A DNA stretch of 64,000 nucleotides from Pseudorasbora parva (lineage: Eukaryota > Chordata > Actinopteri > Cypriniformes > Gobionidae). Of this stretch, positions 23,501 to 31,848 are shown piece after piece. How positions within the stretch are numbered: position 1 is the stretch's first letter; every line of letters begins with the position of its first letter. Made by a program: the position numbers and the translations under genes. The stretch is from positions 12,847,233 to 12,911,232 of the forward strand of contig NC_090184.1 in assembly GCF_024679245.1 (NCBI RefSeq). Direction: 5' to 3'. The notes under the pieces were generated by a model. That model did not search any database, had not been told where the DNA came from, and saw nothing but the letters and a program-made list of their open reading frames with translations.

Positions 23501-24550
23501 CAAATAAACAGGAGGTAAAGTTTTAGCATTATTTAATAAGGTGATTTTCACTCTAAATTAATGTTTATAAACAATATGCAACTTTGCAAAGTTCTCTCTT
23601 CACATCTTCACATTTTGACAAAGCATTATCTTTCCTTCCTACATAAGATATAAATCAGACCCATTTGTTACTGTAATCAACTTACCTATACTAAAAAAAT
23701 TATTGATACGTGTCCTTTTCCGCTAAAATTAAATGAATATAACCATGTGGTGGAAATAAACATGGAACCCTTCTCTCCCTCAACACACCTATGTTTTGAC
23801 CTTGCGTGCACATTCCACTCCCCTTCGCTGATGAGTCACTCAAACCCGCCCGCCTACTGAAGCATTTCAGAGCGCCATTGGCTGAAGATTCCTAACTCCG
23901 CCCACCGCCCATGCCTAGTAGAAGCCTAATGGAGACACGGAATGTCAATCATTATGTCCTTTCACTAAACATGGGTCTTACGAAAATATTAGCACCCCAT
24001 GCTAACTATCAAGTCGGAGGCCGATACTTGGAGTTAAATCATGCAATTACAACTTTTATTACTGGGTACTTGTTTCTTGTTTTCTTTCTTCTTTGCTTAA
24101 CGTATTTGTTTAACGAATAAAGACACATAACCTATGTAATTTTCGTTGTGAACCAGAAAACCTCGACCTAACAATAATGAGCTAATTAAGGTTGGTTCAG
24201 GCACGTAGTTTTGTAAATGGATAGTTGAGTATCCTGCATAAATATCTTACTTTACTTATGTCCTCAAATATCAGTTAACTTTGTGCCACACCAAACAAGC
24301 GCAAGCAGCCATGCTAATAAGAAATTAGACGAGGAACGCGCCTCTCCGTGCGGCATTTTCCGACGATGTCATCCAGTCTCTTCTTTAACGGCGGATGTAA
24401 GTTTGCTCCCATAAAACAAGAAAAACTTACTTGTGCTGACAGCCGTTGTAATCTGGTCGTGCACCGGAGTTGGTAACGGCTCCACTGACCCCTGCGAAGC
24501 TCACGAGAGTGACAGTCGACACGACAGTACACCTCCGTCATGAAGAACGT
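3367..24550 (-). CDS. ogdh: ogdh, 2-oxoglutarate dehydrogenase E1, 5' part of gene
   Basis: Gene-level entry. OGDH is the thiamine-diphosphate E1 subunit of the mitochondrial 2-oxoglutarate dehydrogenase complex: it decarboxylates 2-oxoglutarate and passes the succinyl group to the E2 lipoyl domain in the TCA cycle. Seen here are a probable non-coding exon 1 (lower edge 24431), the ATG exon (22345-22575), exon 3 (11259-11447) and two alternative fourth exons (3788-3881, 3367-3469), all with GT-AG borders and compatible phases. Only the mitochondrial presequence and the N-terminal region are covered; the catalytic core lies off the left edge. Segments [19 protein letters not shown] and [16 protein letters not shown] identify OGDH rather than OGDHL. 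Whether this is the fish a or b paralogue cannot be told. Confidence 0.93.
3788..3881 (-). CDS. ogdh: ogdh alternative exon 4, version without calcium motif
   Basis: The acceptor TTGTTTCCAG is followed by 31 codons plus one base and the donor GTGAGAA. The translation starts [20 protein letters not shown] and ends VATGFQHV, matching the mammalian splice variant that has ISCVNFD in place of the Asp-rich segment. It is 94 nt, leaves the same phase as the exon at 3367-3469, and shares the GHH-A-LDPLGI block with it, which points to an old exon duplication. Confidence 0.9.
4800..5905 (+). pseudogene. L1-type LINE ORF2 C-terminus and 3' UTR
   Basis: Near 4810 the frame reads [19 protein letters not shown], followed by stops. 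From 5251 an open frame contains [19 protein letters not shown], the C-x2-C/H/C knuckle at the end of L1/Tx1-type ORF2 proteins. It ends near a polyadenylation-like AATAAA and a short A tract at about 5900. An A-run at 5143-5171 interrupts it. It is a 5'-truncated, dead insertion on the strand opposite to ogdh. Confidence 0.75.
6047..6172 (+). mobile_element. hAT-type end fragment
   Basis: The sequence AGGGGTGTACCGATACACTC followed by repeated CGATAT motifs resembles the left end of fish hAT elements. The Tc1 copy starting at 6175 interrupts it; a matching right end was not found. Confidence 0.45.
6175..7724 (-). mobile_element. Tc1-like transposon, full length
   Basis: TA dinucleotides flank both ends (6173-6174 and 7725-7726). 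Inverted terminal repeats of about 200 bp begin CACTCCTGAACAAAATCTTA and show few differences between the two ends. The only gene is a damaged minus-strand transposase. Two near-intact ends and a full-length body make it one of the younger copies here. Confidence 0.92.
6368..7431 (-). pseudogene. Tc1-like transposase, frameshifted
   Basis: It starts [13 protein letters not shown] (ATG at 7431), typical for this family, and contains the DD34E core: [21 protein letters not shown] and [12 protein letters not shown], with 34 residues between the second Asp and the Glu. A small duplication of GCCTTGCTTGTG near 7350-7372 disrupts the N-terminal DNA-binding region, and another frameshift lies near 6590. 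The C-terminal frame then runs to a stop at 6368. Tc1 transposase cuts and pastes at TA sites; this copy cannot make a full protein. Confidence 0.88.
7727..8750. other. ogdh intron, no recognised feature
   Basis: This is AT-rich unique-looking intron with a short ATT repeat near 7768. A 90-codon plus-strand frame at 8290-8562 has no recognisable similarity or splice context. Nothing else is seen. Confidence 0.5.
8754..9885 (+). mobile_element. hAT-type element fragment (AGGGCTGTTAACGAATATTC end)
   Basis: The left end is TAGGGCTGTTAACGAATATTC-like, followed by TTCAAATAT repeats. TATTCGAATATAT motifs recur at 9815-9882, suggesting the other subterminal region, but the mirrored terminus is missing. 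Non-coding. Confidence 0.45.
10284..10388. mobile_element. Short MITE (AAAGGGATAGTTCACCC family)
   Basis: A 105-bp element whose left end TTAAAGGGATAGTTCACCCA is mirrored by TTTGGGTGAATTATCCCTTT at the right. TTAA-like sites flank it. It abuts the large foldback element that begins at about 10384. Confidence 0.7.
10384..11134. mobile_element. Large foldback MITE, arms about 310 bp
   Basis: The left arm (AAAGGACAACTCCAGTGAAA, to about 10700) is repeated inverted from 11131 back to about 10820 with scattered mismatches and short indels. TTTAA flanks both ends. The spacer of about 120 bp has no ORF. As RNA or single-stranded DNA it would form a very long hairpin. Confidence 0.8.
11259..11447 (-). 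CDS. ogdh: ogdh exon 3
   Basis: Acceptor TTCTGTTCTCTAG, 63 whole codons, donor GTACAC. The translation starts [20 protein letters not shown] and ends [16 protein letters not shown], as in vertebrate OGDH. Phase 0 on both sides fits the upstream ATG exon and either version of exon 4. The middle ([15 protein letters not shown]) varies in the family. It covers the N-terminal segment that precedes the thiamine-binding core. Confidence 0.95.
11655..11682. repeat. (GAAT)n microsatellite
   Basis: About seven tandem copies of the tetranucleotide in the ogdh intron. Confidence 0.9.
11700..12440. other. ogdh intron, possible LINE remnant
   Basis: AT-rich sequence with a short minus-strand frame at 12042-12230 ([27 protein letters not shown] spacing) that resembles text from fish LINE C-termini but is too short to assign. 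No exon is seen. Confidence 0.3.
12441..12615. repeat. Near-perfect palindrome, arms about 77 bp
   Basis: The left arm begins AAAAAGATTCAAACGGTTAA and ends near GTGATTTCAGCAGTT (about 12520). The right arm, from 12538, is its reverse complement with few changes. The loop is about 17 bases. Each arm contains TCACGTGA, an E-box-like core. It may be a small foldback transposon. Confidence 0.85.
12960..13140. repeat. GC-rich CGGGTNCGGGCGGG repeat, probable element end
   Basis: Clustered copies of CGGGCACGGGTCGGG and CGGGTACGGGCGGG stand out from the AT-rich surroundings. Such blocks occur at ends of some fish hAT elements. No partner end was found. Confidence 0.35.
13415..13459. repeat. (AT)n microsatellite
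   Basis: About 22 uninterrupted AT units. Just to the right (13480-13570) lie repeated ACCGATAAG/ACCGGACC motifs ending in ACCCATCCCTA, the look of a truncated hAT right end. Confidence 0.9.
13846..15506. mobile_element. hAT-type element with 8-bp target duplication
   Basis: The octamer GACTAGAT lies directly outside both ends (13838-13845 and 15507-15514). The left end TAGGGCTGGACGATATGG is mirrored on the right by TTGTCCAGCCCTA, and both subterminal regions are rich in CGATAT motifs. The 1661-bp interior has no transposase frame, so it is non-autonomous. It contains a tRNA-box-B-like fragment near 15025 and a stretch shared with other repeats at 14530-14650. Confidence 0.88.
15764..16925 (+). 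mobile_element. TTAA-flanked element carrying a decayed P2X7-C-like first exon
   Basis: TTAA lies on both sides (15760-15763, 16926-16929). The termini are AGGGGGGGTGAAACAC and TTTCACCCCCCCT. The first 330 bases match, in reverse orientation, the segment 61764 to about 61400, including a donor-like GTGG/TA junction. At 16026-16092 the plus strand reads YDP, a stop, then SNSEAE and later AGRLSLW, a decayed form of the exon intact at 61405-61516. Superfamily not known to me. Confidence 0.75.
16930..17587. other. ogdh intron, no recognised feature
   Basis: AT-rich intron between two transposons. A fragment at about 17290 (AAGGGACAGTTCACCTCTAAA) resembles the end of the AAAGGGATAGTTCACCC MITE family. 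Nothing else is seen. Confidence 0.4.
17588..19279. mobile_element. hAT-type element with 8-bp target duplication
   Basis: CCTGTCAC lies immediately outside both ends (17580-17587 and 19280-19287). The left terminus TAGGGTTGGGCGATGTC is mirrored by CGGCACAACCCTA; subterminal ATCGTCC and CGATGATATC motifs occur near both ends. It is 1692 bp with a G-run at 18834-18854 and no transposase frame, so it is non-autonomous. Confidence 0.88.
19290..19430. mobile_element. hAT-type end fragment
   Basis: AAACGAGGTATGTATTGAAC followed by TTGTTGCATCTCTA resembles the right end of another fish hAT family. The partner end is absent. Confidence 0.35.
19911..20375. repeat. Foldback element, arms about 130 bp
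   Basis: The left arm (ATGTCTAAAAGCTGATATGT to about 20042) reappears inverted from 20375 back to about 20244 with moderate divergence. The spacer is about 200 bp. No ORF. It is likely a MITE with long inverted repeats. Confidence 0.75.
20501..20547. repeat. (AAT)n microsatellite
   Basis: About 15 tandem AAT units in the ogdh intron. Confidence 0.92.
20990..21085. mobile_element. hAT-type end fragment
   Basis: GATACGTATCCATACCCGATA repeats end in ATATCCAGCCCTAAG, the look of a truncated hAT terminus. No partner. Confidence 0.4.
21442..21899. mobile_element. Palindromic MITE (TACACTGCTGTTCAAAAG family)
   Basis: TACACTGCTGTTCAAAAGGT at the left is mirrored by CTTTTAAAAGGCAGTGTA at the right. 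The interior has a second inverted pair around GAATTTTCAGCATCACTATT and its complement at 21700-21740. Fragments of the same family occur at 14530-14650, 32050-32340 and 52190-52350. Confidence 0.75.
22345..22575 (-). CDS. ogdh: ogdh exon 2 with start codon
   Basis: The acceptor TTGTTCAATAG is followed by six untranslated bases, the ATG at 22567-22569, and 75 codons to the donor GTAAGT. The translation starts [20 protein letters not shown], a basic, acid-free presequence suited to mitochondrial import, and ends [14 protein letters not shown], nearly identical to vertebrate OGDH. This is the usual OGDH start: it is the first ATG after the acceptor. Phase 0 joins exon 3. Confidence 0.96.
22576..23780. 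other. ogdh intron 1, no recognised feature
   Basis: AT-rich intron without a clear repeat end or exon-like open frame. I see nothing to annotate. Confidence 0.5.
23781..23910 (+). promoter_or_regulatory. Promoter-like stretch in ogdh intron 1
   Basis: Within 80 bases there is an AP-1 site (TGAGTCA, 23832-23838), C-rich GC boxes (CCCGCCCGCC near 23846 and CCGCCCACCGCCC near 23898), and an inverted CCAAT box (GCCATTGGCTG near 23875). This cluster in AT-rich intron looks like a promoter. It could serve the plus-strand ORF at 23911 or be an alternative ogdh promoter; direction is not determined. Confidence 0.35.
23911..24120 (+). CDS. Hypothetical small single-pass membrane protein
   Basis: A 69-codon frame I do not recognise. 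It has three possible starts; the third (AACATGG, giving [20 protein letters not shown]) has the best context and would give 49 residues. Residues about 44-66 are almost all hydrophobic ([18 protein letters not shown]), a likely membrane helix, with the chain ending NE just after it. It runs against ogdh inside intron 1, directly behind the promoter-like stretch. A chance ORF is quite possible. Confidence 0.2.
   Translation: MPSRSLMETRNVNHYVLSLNMGLTKILAPHANYQVGGRYLELNHAITTFITGYLFLVFFLLCLTYLFNE
24431..24550 (-). other. ogdh: Probable ogdh non-coding exon 1
   Basis: On the minus strand a relatively GC-rich segment ends in CAGCACAAG and a consensus donor GTAAGT at 24425-24430. It lies 1.9 kb upstream of the ATG exon, whose acceptor requires such a leader exon. 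The upper edge is a guess; no start codon in frame with ogdh is needed. A real transcription start has not been seen. Confidence 0.5.
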
Positions 24551-24610
24551 CAGCCGCTTCCGACGTGACGTCTACGTTTCGCGCTTCTTTCAGTCGTTTC
24601 GGCGATCATT
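24545..24610 (-). promoter_or_regulatory. ogdh: Probable ogdh core promoter
   Basis: Read on the minus strand there is a CRE-like GACGTCACGTC followed by an ETS-like CGGAAGCGG, within a CpG-richer patch just upstream of the putative exon 1. ETS-type sites are common at promoters of nuclear mitochondrial genes. No TATA box is evident. Confidence 0.35.
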
Positions 24611-24796
24611 TCAAAGAACATTTAAAACGATTCTGCAAATCTGTATAACATAATTACGACACATCACATGCCATCTTGCAATCCTAAAATAATTTATTAA
24701 ACAATGCTGGCTTTTAATAAGACGAATTATTTACTTCCTGGGTGCCACTGTCCACGTAAGAGCACTTTATGGGCGCGTCTCAATCATCTCAATAGT

Positions 24797-24985
24797 CAAA
24801 AAAAATAGTCTTCCTTTGACCACTTTTGATAGATACTGAACACTGCAGACCGGTAGCACCTCACAAGAGCTGCAATTTTGGAGATGCTCTGACCAGTCAT
24901 CTAGCCATAACAATTTGGCCCTTGTTAAACTCGCTCAAATCCTTAAGCTTAGGCTACCCATTGTTCCTGCTTTTTTTTTTTTTTT
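24797..24985 (-). pseudogene. Tc1-like transposase N-terminal fragment
   Basis: Minus-strand reading gives, with damage, a helix-turn-helix segment of another Tc1 family: KDLSEFNKGQIVMARxxGQS-like text, then LQLL, and SVVSIYQKWSK-like text at the left. An A/T run near 24971 follows. Only this DNA-binding part remains. Confidence 0.5.
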
Positions 24986-25502
24986 TTTTTTGAGGACAAA
25001 TATGCTCACTTGCTGCCCACTTGCACCCACAAACTGCTGTGATGAAGAGATAATCAGTGTTATTCCATTTGCCTGATCAGTGTATGTCCGTTTTAGATCT
25101 AGATCTCAACAGTCTAGATGTCCTGTAAAGAGCACATTTAGGGTTTTTCAAAGATTTTTTTTTTTTAACTGAATGATCAAATTTAGCACTTATGAAAATA
25201 TGATAATATTTTGTAATCATCATTTAAATACTTTTTTATAAATCAACATCTCAGGAAAATTTGATGGGATTTCTAATCAAAATATGACTGAAAAAGGGCT
25301 TTGGTTTCACATGTTCACTGTAGAGGGCATCAGGATCATGTTTATCAGACATTTTAGGAGACATGAATAGGGAAAGAAATTGCATATCAATATTTCTATA
25401 AAATATTAGATATTATAAAAATGTTGCCAACTATTATTCACATTATTACACTTCTTATTACATAATATTAATATGTAAATTAGATCCAGTGTGTAGATAC
25501 TT

Positions 25503-25578
25503 TGGTAACACTTTACAATAAACAACAAATGCTTTATTAGAACAGTTCATGTTAATTAATGAACCTAATAAAGTGTTA
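25503..25578. mobile_element. Very short MITE (GGTAACACTTTA ends)
   Basis: GGTAACACTTTACAATAA on the left is mirrored by CCTAATAAAGTGTTAC on the right, over only about 76 bp. The Tc1-like element at 25579 abuts its right end. Confidence 0.6.
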
Positions 25579-27108
25579 CAAATCTGATTCCAAAAAAAGT
25601 TTGTGAATAATAATCAAATGCAATAATTTCCAAATCTCATAAACTTATATTTTATTCACAATAAAATATAGACAACATATTAAATGTTGAAAGTAATACA
25701 TTGAAATGGCATGCCAAATATTGGCTCATTTTGGATCTCATGAAAGATACACATTCTAAAAAAGTTGGGACAGGAGGCCTCAAGATGTATCAATAAGAGG
25801 CCAGAAAATTTAAAGGAGCAGGTGGGGGACCAATTTACACCTTATTAAGTATATTGGCAACATGGGTATAAAAAAAGCCTCTCAGAGTGGCAGTGTCTCT
25901 CAAATGTCAAGATTGGCATCATCAATTCACCCAATGCTGCGTTGAAAAATAGTGGAGCAATACCAGAAAGGAGTTTCTCAGAGAAAAATTACAAAGAGTT
26001 TGACGTTATCATCATCTACAGTGCATAATATCATCCAAAAATTCAGAGAATCTGGAACAATCTGTGCATAAGGTCAAGACAACCATACTGGATGCCGTGA
26101 TCTTCGGGCCCTTAGACGGCACTGCATCACATACAGAAATGCTACTGTAATGGAAATCACAACATGGGCTCAGAATTACTTCCAGAAAATATTGTCAGAG
26201 ATCACAATCCACCATGCCATTTGCCATGGCAGCTAAGATTTTATTGGTCAAAAAAAAAGCCATATCTAAACATGATCCAGAAGCACAGACGTTTTCTCTG
26301 GGCTAAGGCTCATTTAAAATGGACTGTGGCCAAGTAGAAAACTGTTCTGTGGTCAGACGAATCAAAATTTAAAGTTCTTTTTGGAAAACTGGGACGCCAT
26401 GTCATCCGGACTAAAGAGGACAAGGACAACCCAAGTTGTTATCAGCGCTAAGTTCAGAAGCCTGCATCTCTGATGGTGTGGGGTTGCATGAGTGCGTGTG
26501 GCATGATGGGCAGCTTACACATCTGGAAAGGCACCATTAATCCTGAAAGGTATATCCTAGTTTTAGAACAACATATGCTCCCATCCAGACGTCGTCTCTT
26601 TCAGGAAAGACCGTGCATTTTCCAACATGACAATGCCAGACCACATACTGCAACAATTACAACAACATGCAATTAGAAGAAGAAGGATCCGGGTACTGAA
26701 ATGGCCAGCCTGCAGTCTAGATCTTTCCCCCATATAGAAAACGTTTGGCGCGTGAAAGAGGAAAATGCAACAGACAGTTGAGTCTAGAAGCTGTTAACTA
26801 GAACAGCTAGTTAACTAGAAGCTGGGACAACATTCCTATTCCTAAACTTGAGCAACTTGTCTCCTCAGTCCCCTGACGTTTGCAGACTCTTATAAAAAGG
26901 AGAGGGGATGCCACACAGTGGTAAACACGGCCATTCCCAACTTTTTTGAGATGTGTTGATGCCATGAAATTTAAAATCAACTTCAGTTAAAACATTTGAT
27001 ATGTCATCTATGTTGTATTCTGAATAAAATATTGCATTTTCCATATCATTGCATTCTGTTTTTATTAACAATTTTTACAGTGTCCCAACTTTTTTGGAAT
27101 CGGGTTTG
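25579..27108 (+). mobile_element. Tc1-like transposon (GATTCCAAAAAAGTT ends), decayed
   Basis: The left end CAAATCTGATTCCAAAAAAA is mirrored on the right by CAAACCCGATTCCAAAAAAG. TA precedes the left end; the right flank has lost it. A second inverted pair lies inside. The transposase gene on the plus strand is badly damaged, so this is an older copy than the one at 6175. Confidence 0.8.
25866..26860 (+). pseudogene. Tc1-like transposase, many stops
   Basis: Recognisable pieces in order are MGIKKASQSGSVSLKCQDW at the start, then in another frame MVWGCMSACGMMGSLHIWKG, ERYILVLEQHMLPSRRRLFQ and CIFQHDNARPHTA (second catalytic Asp). The SPDLSPIEN-like Glu segment follows in yet another frame near 26720. 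At least four stops or frameshifts separate them. Confidence 0.75.
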
Positions 27109-27116
27109 AACATATT

Positions 27117-27809
27117 GGTAACACTTTACAATAAGGTTCATGAGTTAACATTAGTTAACCACATTAGTTAGCATAAACTAATAATGAACTGCTCTTATAA
27201 AGCATTTGTTAATGTTGCTTTCAACATTTACTAATACTTAATACATAAAATCTTGTTAACAGTAAACAGAATCTAGTTGCTATTTACACTAAGTGCAAAT
27301 AGCGATAGATGCTATTTACACCAAGTGTTCATAGCATCTAGATTGAGACACACAATGGTATCTGTACCTACGGGGGGAAAGCAGAAACACACACACACAC
27401 ACACATGGCCCCCCTTCTGTCTTAGAACTAATTTAAATGAAAAGCAACAAACAATGGTCTTAGATCTAATTTAGATTAGCCGACACCTTTTACAGGGAAA
27501 GCTCTCAACCTAAGGGTCTCGCCACTACCCCCCTGGGTTTCAAAAGACACTGTCTTTTGGTGTTTTATTATGGCAGAAACAGATGTTGACTTCTTGTGTG
27601 AACTCAAACATAAATTATTAAAATTTCTTCAACACTGATTACACGACACTGAACAATGGTCGATTTTTAAAATATTACCAGGCATTGTTAGGCGGAGCTA
27701 GTGCGAATAGCACTTGCCAACAAGGCACGCTATTTGCACTTTATTAATTAATGTTAACAAAGATTAACAAACACAAACTAATGAACCCTTCTTTCTGTAA
27801 AGCGTTACC
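27117..27809. mobile_element. MITE of the GGTAACACTTTA family
   Basis: The left end GGTAACACTTTACAATAAGG is mirrored by GTAAAGCGTTACC at the right, with AGGTTCAT/ATGAACCC just inside both ends. It contains a small inverted repeat around AGATGCTATTTACACCAAGT and an (AC)n run near 27390. Same family as the 76-bp copy at 25503. Confidence 0.65.
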
Positions 27810-27993
27810 AAACTTTACCCCAGGGTCTAAAAAGGTTAAAGTAAAAATGTGTCAAGCGTTTTGGTGTTGTTGTGTCCTCGTGTTGTTGTTGACTTTATTG
27901 TCCCCTTGGGAAAATTTTGTTTGCAATTGTTTTCACATGCATAATCACAACACAAACGAACAACATGCACAAAAAACAGTAAAAAATAAGACA

Positions 27994-28077
<84 letters not shown>
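27994..28077. repeat. (AT)n microsatellite
   Basis: About 41 AT units. Likely unstable in length. Confidence 0.95.
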
Positions 28078-28086
<9 letters not shown>

Positions 28087-28489
28087 CATCACTGAGACCC
28101 ACTCAGTAGACACTACAAAACACTATTTTTCATTTTAAAAAGGAAGCGTATGCAAGATTGTGGCCAAAACTGGTACTGCAATCAATATCCCCTCTCCCTC
28201 CTGACTCGAGGTTGCCAGATAGGTTGCAGGATCCAGCAGGAATGTTTGCAGCTGTGGTAGCTAGAGCAGATCTGACAAACCGGATGCCGAAACACTACTG
28301 ACTTCGTGATTGGTAGATAGGTGGAGGGCGGAGCTTCAGGCCAAAACACAACATGTCAACATTAACATCAGTTGAGGGCTGCAACAACAACTTTTAAATG
28401 ACAATATCCTGGCCGGACTACTGTTTTTTTGAAAAACAGTATTTGTATATATTTTTTCTGAAGTATTTGAAATTAACATGATTTCTTAA

Positions 28490-29580
28490 TGTCTAATGAC
28501 ATATCAGGGCCATTTCATGATTAATTTCCTTTAAAATTTTAACTGCATGTAGCATGAAAGATAATTTCCCCCTATTTTTAAAAAACACTGGTATTCTAAA
28601 TCTGCGACCTGATAGTAGTCTCTCAAACTCATTAAACAGAGAATGCCTATTATCTAATATAATTTTCATGGCTTTAGTAAGACATCTTGCTTGATTTTGT
28701 TCTAAGCCTGACAGAGGAATGCCAGTTAACTTACTTGCAGTACTTACAACTTTCCTAAGTGACCTCTTTAGCACAGCTGAGACATTTCCATACCAACAGG
28801 TAATACAAAAAGTCAAAACACTTTCAATAAAATAATTATAAAACATTAAAATCTTAATATTTGGACTTAATATTAAATGACACCATCTTCCATAGTCTTT
28901 GCTGTCCCTCTTTGCACACAGTCCATTTATCCCACCTCAACTTGTGATCCAGAACAACCCCAAGGTATACTCATTAACACTCTGAATAGGCTCCCCATAG
29001 TAGTCACACTCATCAAAGACTCTTTTCTAAAATCGATGCTCCTCTCCTTAGTTTTTGCAATATTTAGCTTAAGGTGTGTCACACCAGGAATTAAATTAAT
29101 TTAAAACCGGTCCATGATTTTCCTCATCCCCCTGAAGGAGACTAACTAATGCGGTATCATCAGCAAATGTAATTCTCTCCCTGGATGTGTACTTGTACAG
29201 TTGTTTGTATACAAAATAACCAATAAGGGTGAGAGGACACAGCCTTGTGGAGATCTGACATTAGTAATCTATTTCTCAGACAGTGAGTCCCCCACACTCG
29301 TTGAACTCGGTTACTTAAAAAATCTAGCTAGTCTTTCCACCAAAACAGATTGCACAATATTATTAAGAGCTGAAGAAAAGTCCGCAAATAGGATTTTCAC
29401 ATGATTTTTGGGACCTTCAAGGTGTGAGTAGATAATGTGCAATGTTAAAATTGCATCATCCACACCCTTACTTGGCTGATATGCAAATTGAAAAGGATCC
29501 ACTAAATGTTGTGTATTTGTTGTGAGTACCTTTTAACAAGCCGTTCAAAGCTTTTAAACACCAAAGAAGTTAATGCAATT
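28490..29580 (-). pseudogene. LINE reverse-transcriptase fragment
   Basis: On the minus strand, from right to left: DPFQFAYQPSKGVDDAILTL and then ILFADFSSALNNI (the reverse-transcriptase core motif seen as DFSSAFNT in relatives), broken frames, then SVLTFCITCWYGN and FNEFERLLSGRRFRIP, the end of the ORF. These are typical of fish L2/Rex1-type LINEs. Several frameshifts make it dead. Confidence 0.8.
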
Positions 29581-29599
29581 GGCCAATAATCACTAAGCT

Positions 29600-31787
29600 C
29601 TACTGGTTTATTATTTTTTGGAATATGTAATTGATATGATATCAAATTTAAGTTTCCATATTGGTATTATTTGCTGGTACTTACGACGTGATGTGTGTTC
29701 AAATGGTTGTGGTAAGAGTAAAATGGACAATTTAAAAATCCATATGGACAGGAAACATTTTGACCTAATACATAATGAATGAGCAAAGGATTATTAGGCG
29801 AGAATGGAAAATGCAGTTTTGCTGCACATGTTTAATTGTAATAAAGCTCAAGTCAAATAAAATATAATTAAATAGCAAAAAAATAAAAGTTGCCTTGGTA
29901 CATAACTGAAATAAGCTGATTTTTATTTTATTTTATTTAGAAAATTACTAAAAAAAAAAAAAAAAAGCTAAATAGAAATATAAGCTTAAATAATTAAACT
30001 TAAAAAAATAATTATTTAAATATTTGAAGCTAATTCAAAATATTAAATACTATATAAAAAACTTAAATAACACTGAAAATATTGTTTTCTGCTAAATGCT
30101 AATTAGCATTCACACCTACATTTTTTTATGATCAATAATATATGCCATACATTTTATTTAACAAGGCCTAGTTGGTCATGACACTGATTCACTGAAAATA
30201 ATGCTGTACAACGTGTGTTTAAAATGCACCTCACATCATCATCATCATTAAAAACATACCAGTGTTTATTTTCATATGCAAAAACCATCATCAGCATCAC
30301 ACTGCAGGCAAAATCAACTTCAAGTCCATCTTTTATCCATAAAACATCAACAATCCACAGCTGCTTCACCTGTCATGTTATCATTTACATACAAATGGAA
30401 ATGCAGTGTGTGGGGTGCAGGTTGTTGTGTCCATCATTAATCATGTAAAATAACACTTATCATGTACTGTATGGCACTTACTGATTTTGCTATGATGGAA
30501 ATGTCCAGATGTGAGGATACTGTCTAATGTGGTCTACAACAGACATGTTACAGTTGTTTGTTTGAGGGCGCATGACTTTATACACATACTCGACCCTGTG
30601 TGATATTGGTCATCACAAAGAAAGAAGTCTATGAAACATGCAGACAAATGGTATTTTTGTTCTTTGTTATCAGTTTCATAAAGGAAGAAATGTTATATTT
30701 ATCGCATAGTGTAAGATTTCATGCATAAAGTCATGTAGCCCTTAAAAATGATAGGAGAAAAGTGCTGACTTTGTTGTCATTGTTGTTGTTTGTAAAACAA
30801 AAAACAAAACAAAAAGTCATTAACCACAAAAAAAAGAAGAAAAAGAAAAAAAAGTCAATCATGAAGTGTTAGAAATTAGCCATTTCCAAAACCAAGCATT
30901 CATGTTTACCTGATTTTTGCTTCATTGGGGACAGAATTTCACTTGGCAAATAAAGTAAAAAATAGATTTTCTATAAAAAGGTACATATAAATAAACATAT
31001 GCAAATAAAACTATATATAAATGGTAAAGTAGCAGTTTTAAATCACTGTGTTGGTAGCAACAATTTCAAATGGTAAAAATAACAAAATTACTTAATGTAT
31101 TTTGTTTCTTGTCTTGCACTCCAGTATTGCAAAACCCTATTTATATTATGAATATTATGCATCACAGTGCAGAGAATGATTTGCAGTTACACGGGCCATT
31201 TAGATACTACTAATGACTTGATAACCTTGTAAAATGATAGGGATACCTAGTAAATTAAATTATCGCATTTGCTCTTGTCCTTACTATCCTTAAATTATAA
31301 AAACATTTTTGGAACAATGATTGACTGTTGAACAGAATACATTTTGCACCAAAAAGTGTATAAAAAAGGGACGGGGAGGAGGAAAGCCAGCCTATGATCA
31401 AAGGGTCTCTGTACATTTCTATAAACAGTGAATATTACTGAAGTGCAATAAGTCGCAGTGGTCCTATATAGCACATAAGAATCATAACGATTAAGGAGAA
31501 CGGTCTGTTGCCATTGGCATCTTTTGTCACATAACAGGTGGAAAGCGCTTAATTGGCTAAAGAGTTGTCGCTCCCATTATGTACTCTGTGATGTATTCCG
31601 AGTATAGGTTTCTTTCACAACAGTGACCGTCTCTCTGTTTGATTGACAGTTGACAGCTGTTTACAGAGGGACAGGGAAGAATAAGTGGGGGAGACGGTGT
31701 GACCACCTGATTGCTCCCACTGCACATTTCACACTTGGCTTGCCCATCCCAGACAGAAATACAACTGTCAGTCTGTGTTTTTGTGTG
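29600..31787. other. Intergenic region and adam9 3' UTR
   Basis: This lies between ogdh exon 1 side repeats and the adam9 stop codon. It is AT-rich, with an A-run near 29950. The part next to 31788 must include the adam9 3' UTR; I could not pick its polyadenylation site among several TTTATT words. Confidence 0.4.
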
Positions 31788-31848
31788 TTATACTGGAGGT
31801 GCAGGCGCTGGTCTTTGAGGCATTAGTTGTTGAGCAGGAGCAGGTGGT
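31788..31848 (-). CDS. adam9: adam9 last coding exon
   Basis: Acceptor CTGTCCACAG, then [19 protein letters not shown] and stop (TAA at 31788-31790). The RPAPAPP motif matches the SH3-binding end of mammalian ADAM9, but the chain stops at V where mammals continue a few residues. Confidence 0.93.

Noticed and set aside
27994..28077. Tandem repeats as a possible CRISPR array
   Set aside because: Simple dinucleotide repeat in a eukaryotic intergenic region, with no spacers.
27751..28113. Overlapping ORFs on both strands over 27751-28113
   Set aside because: They are created by the (AT)n repeat, which is open in several frames.
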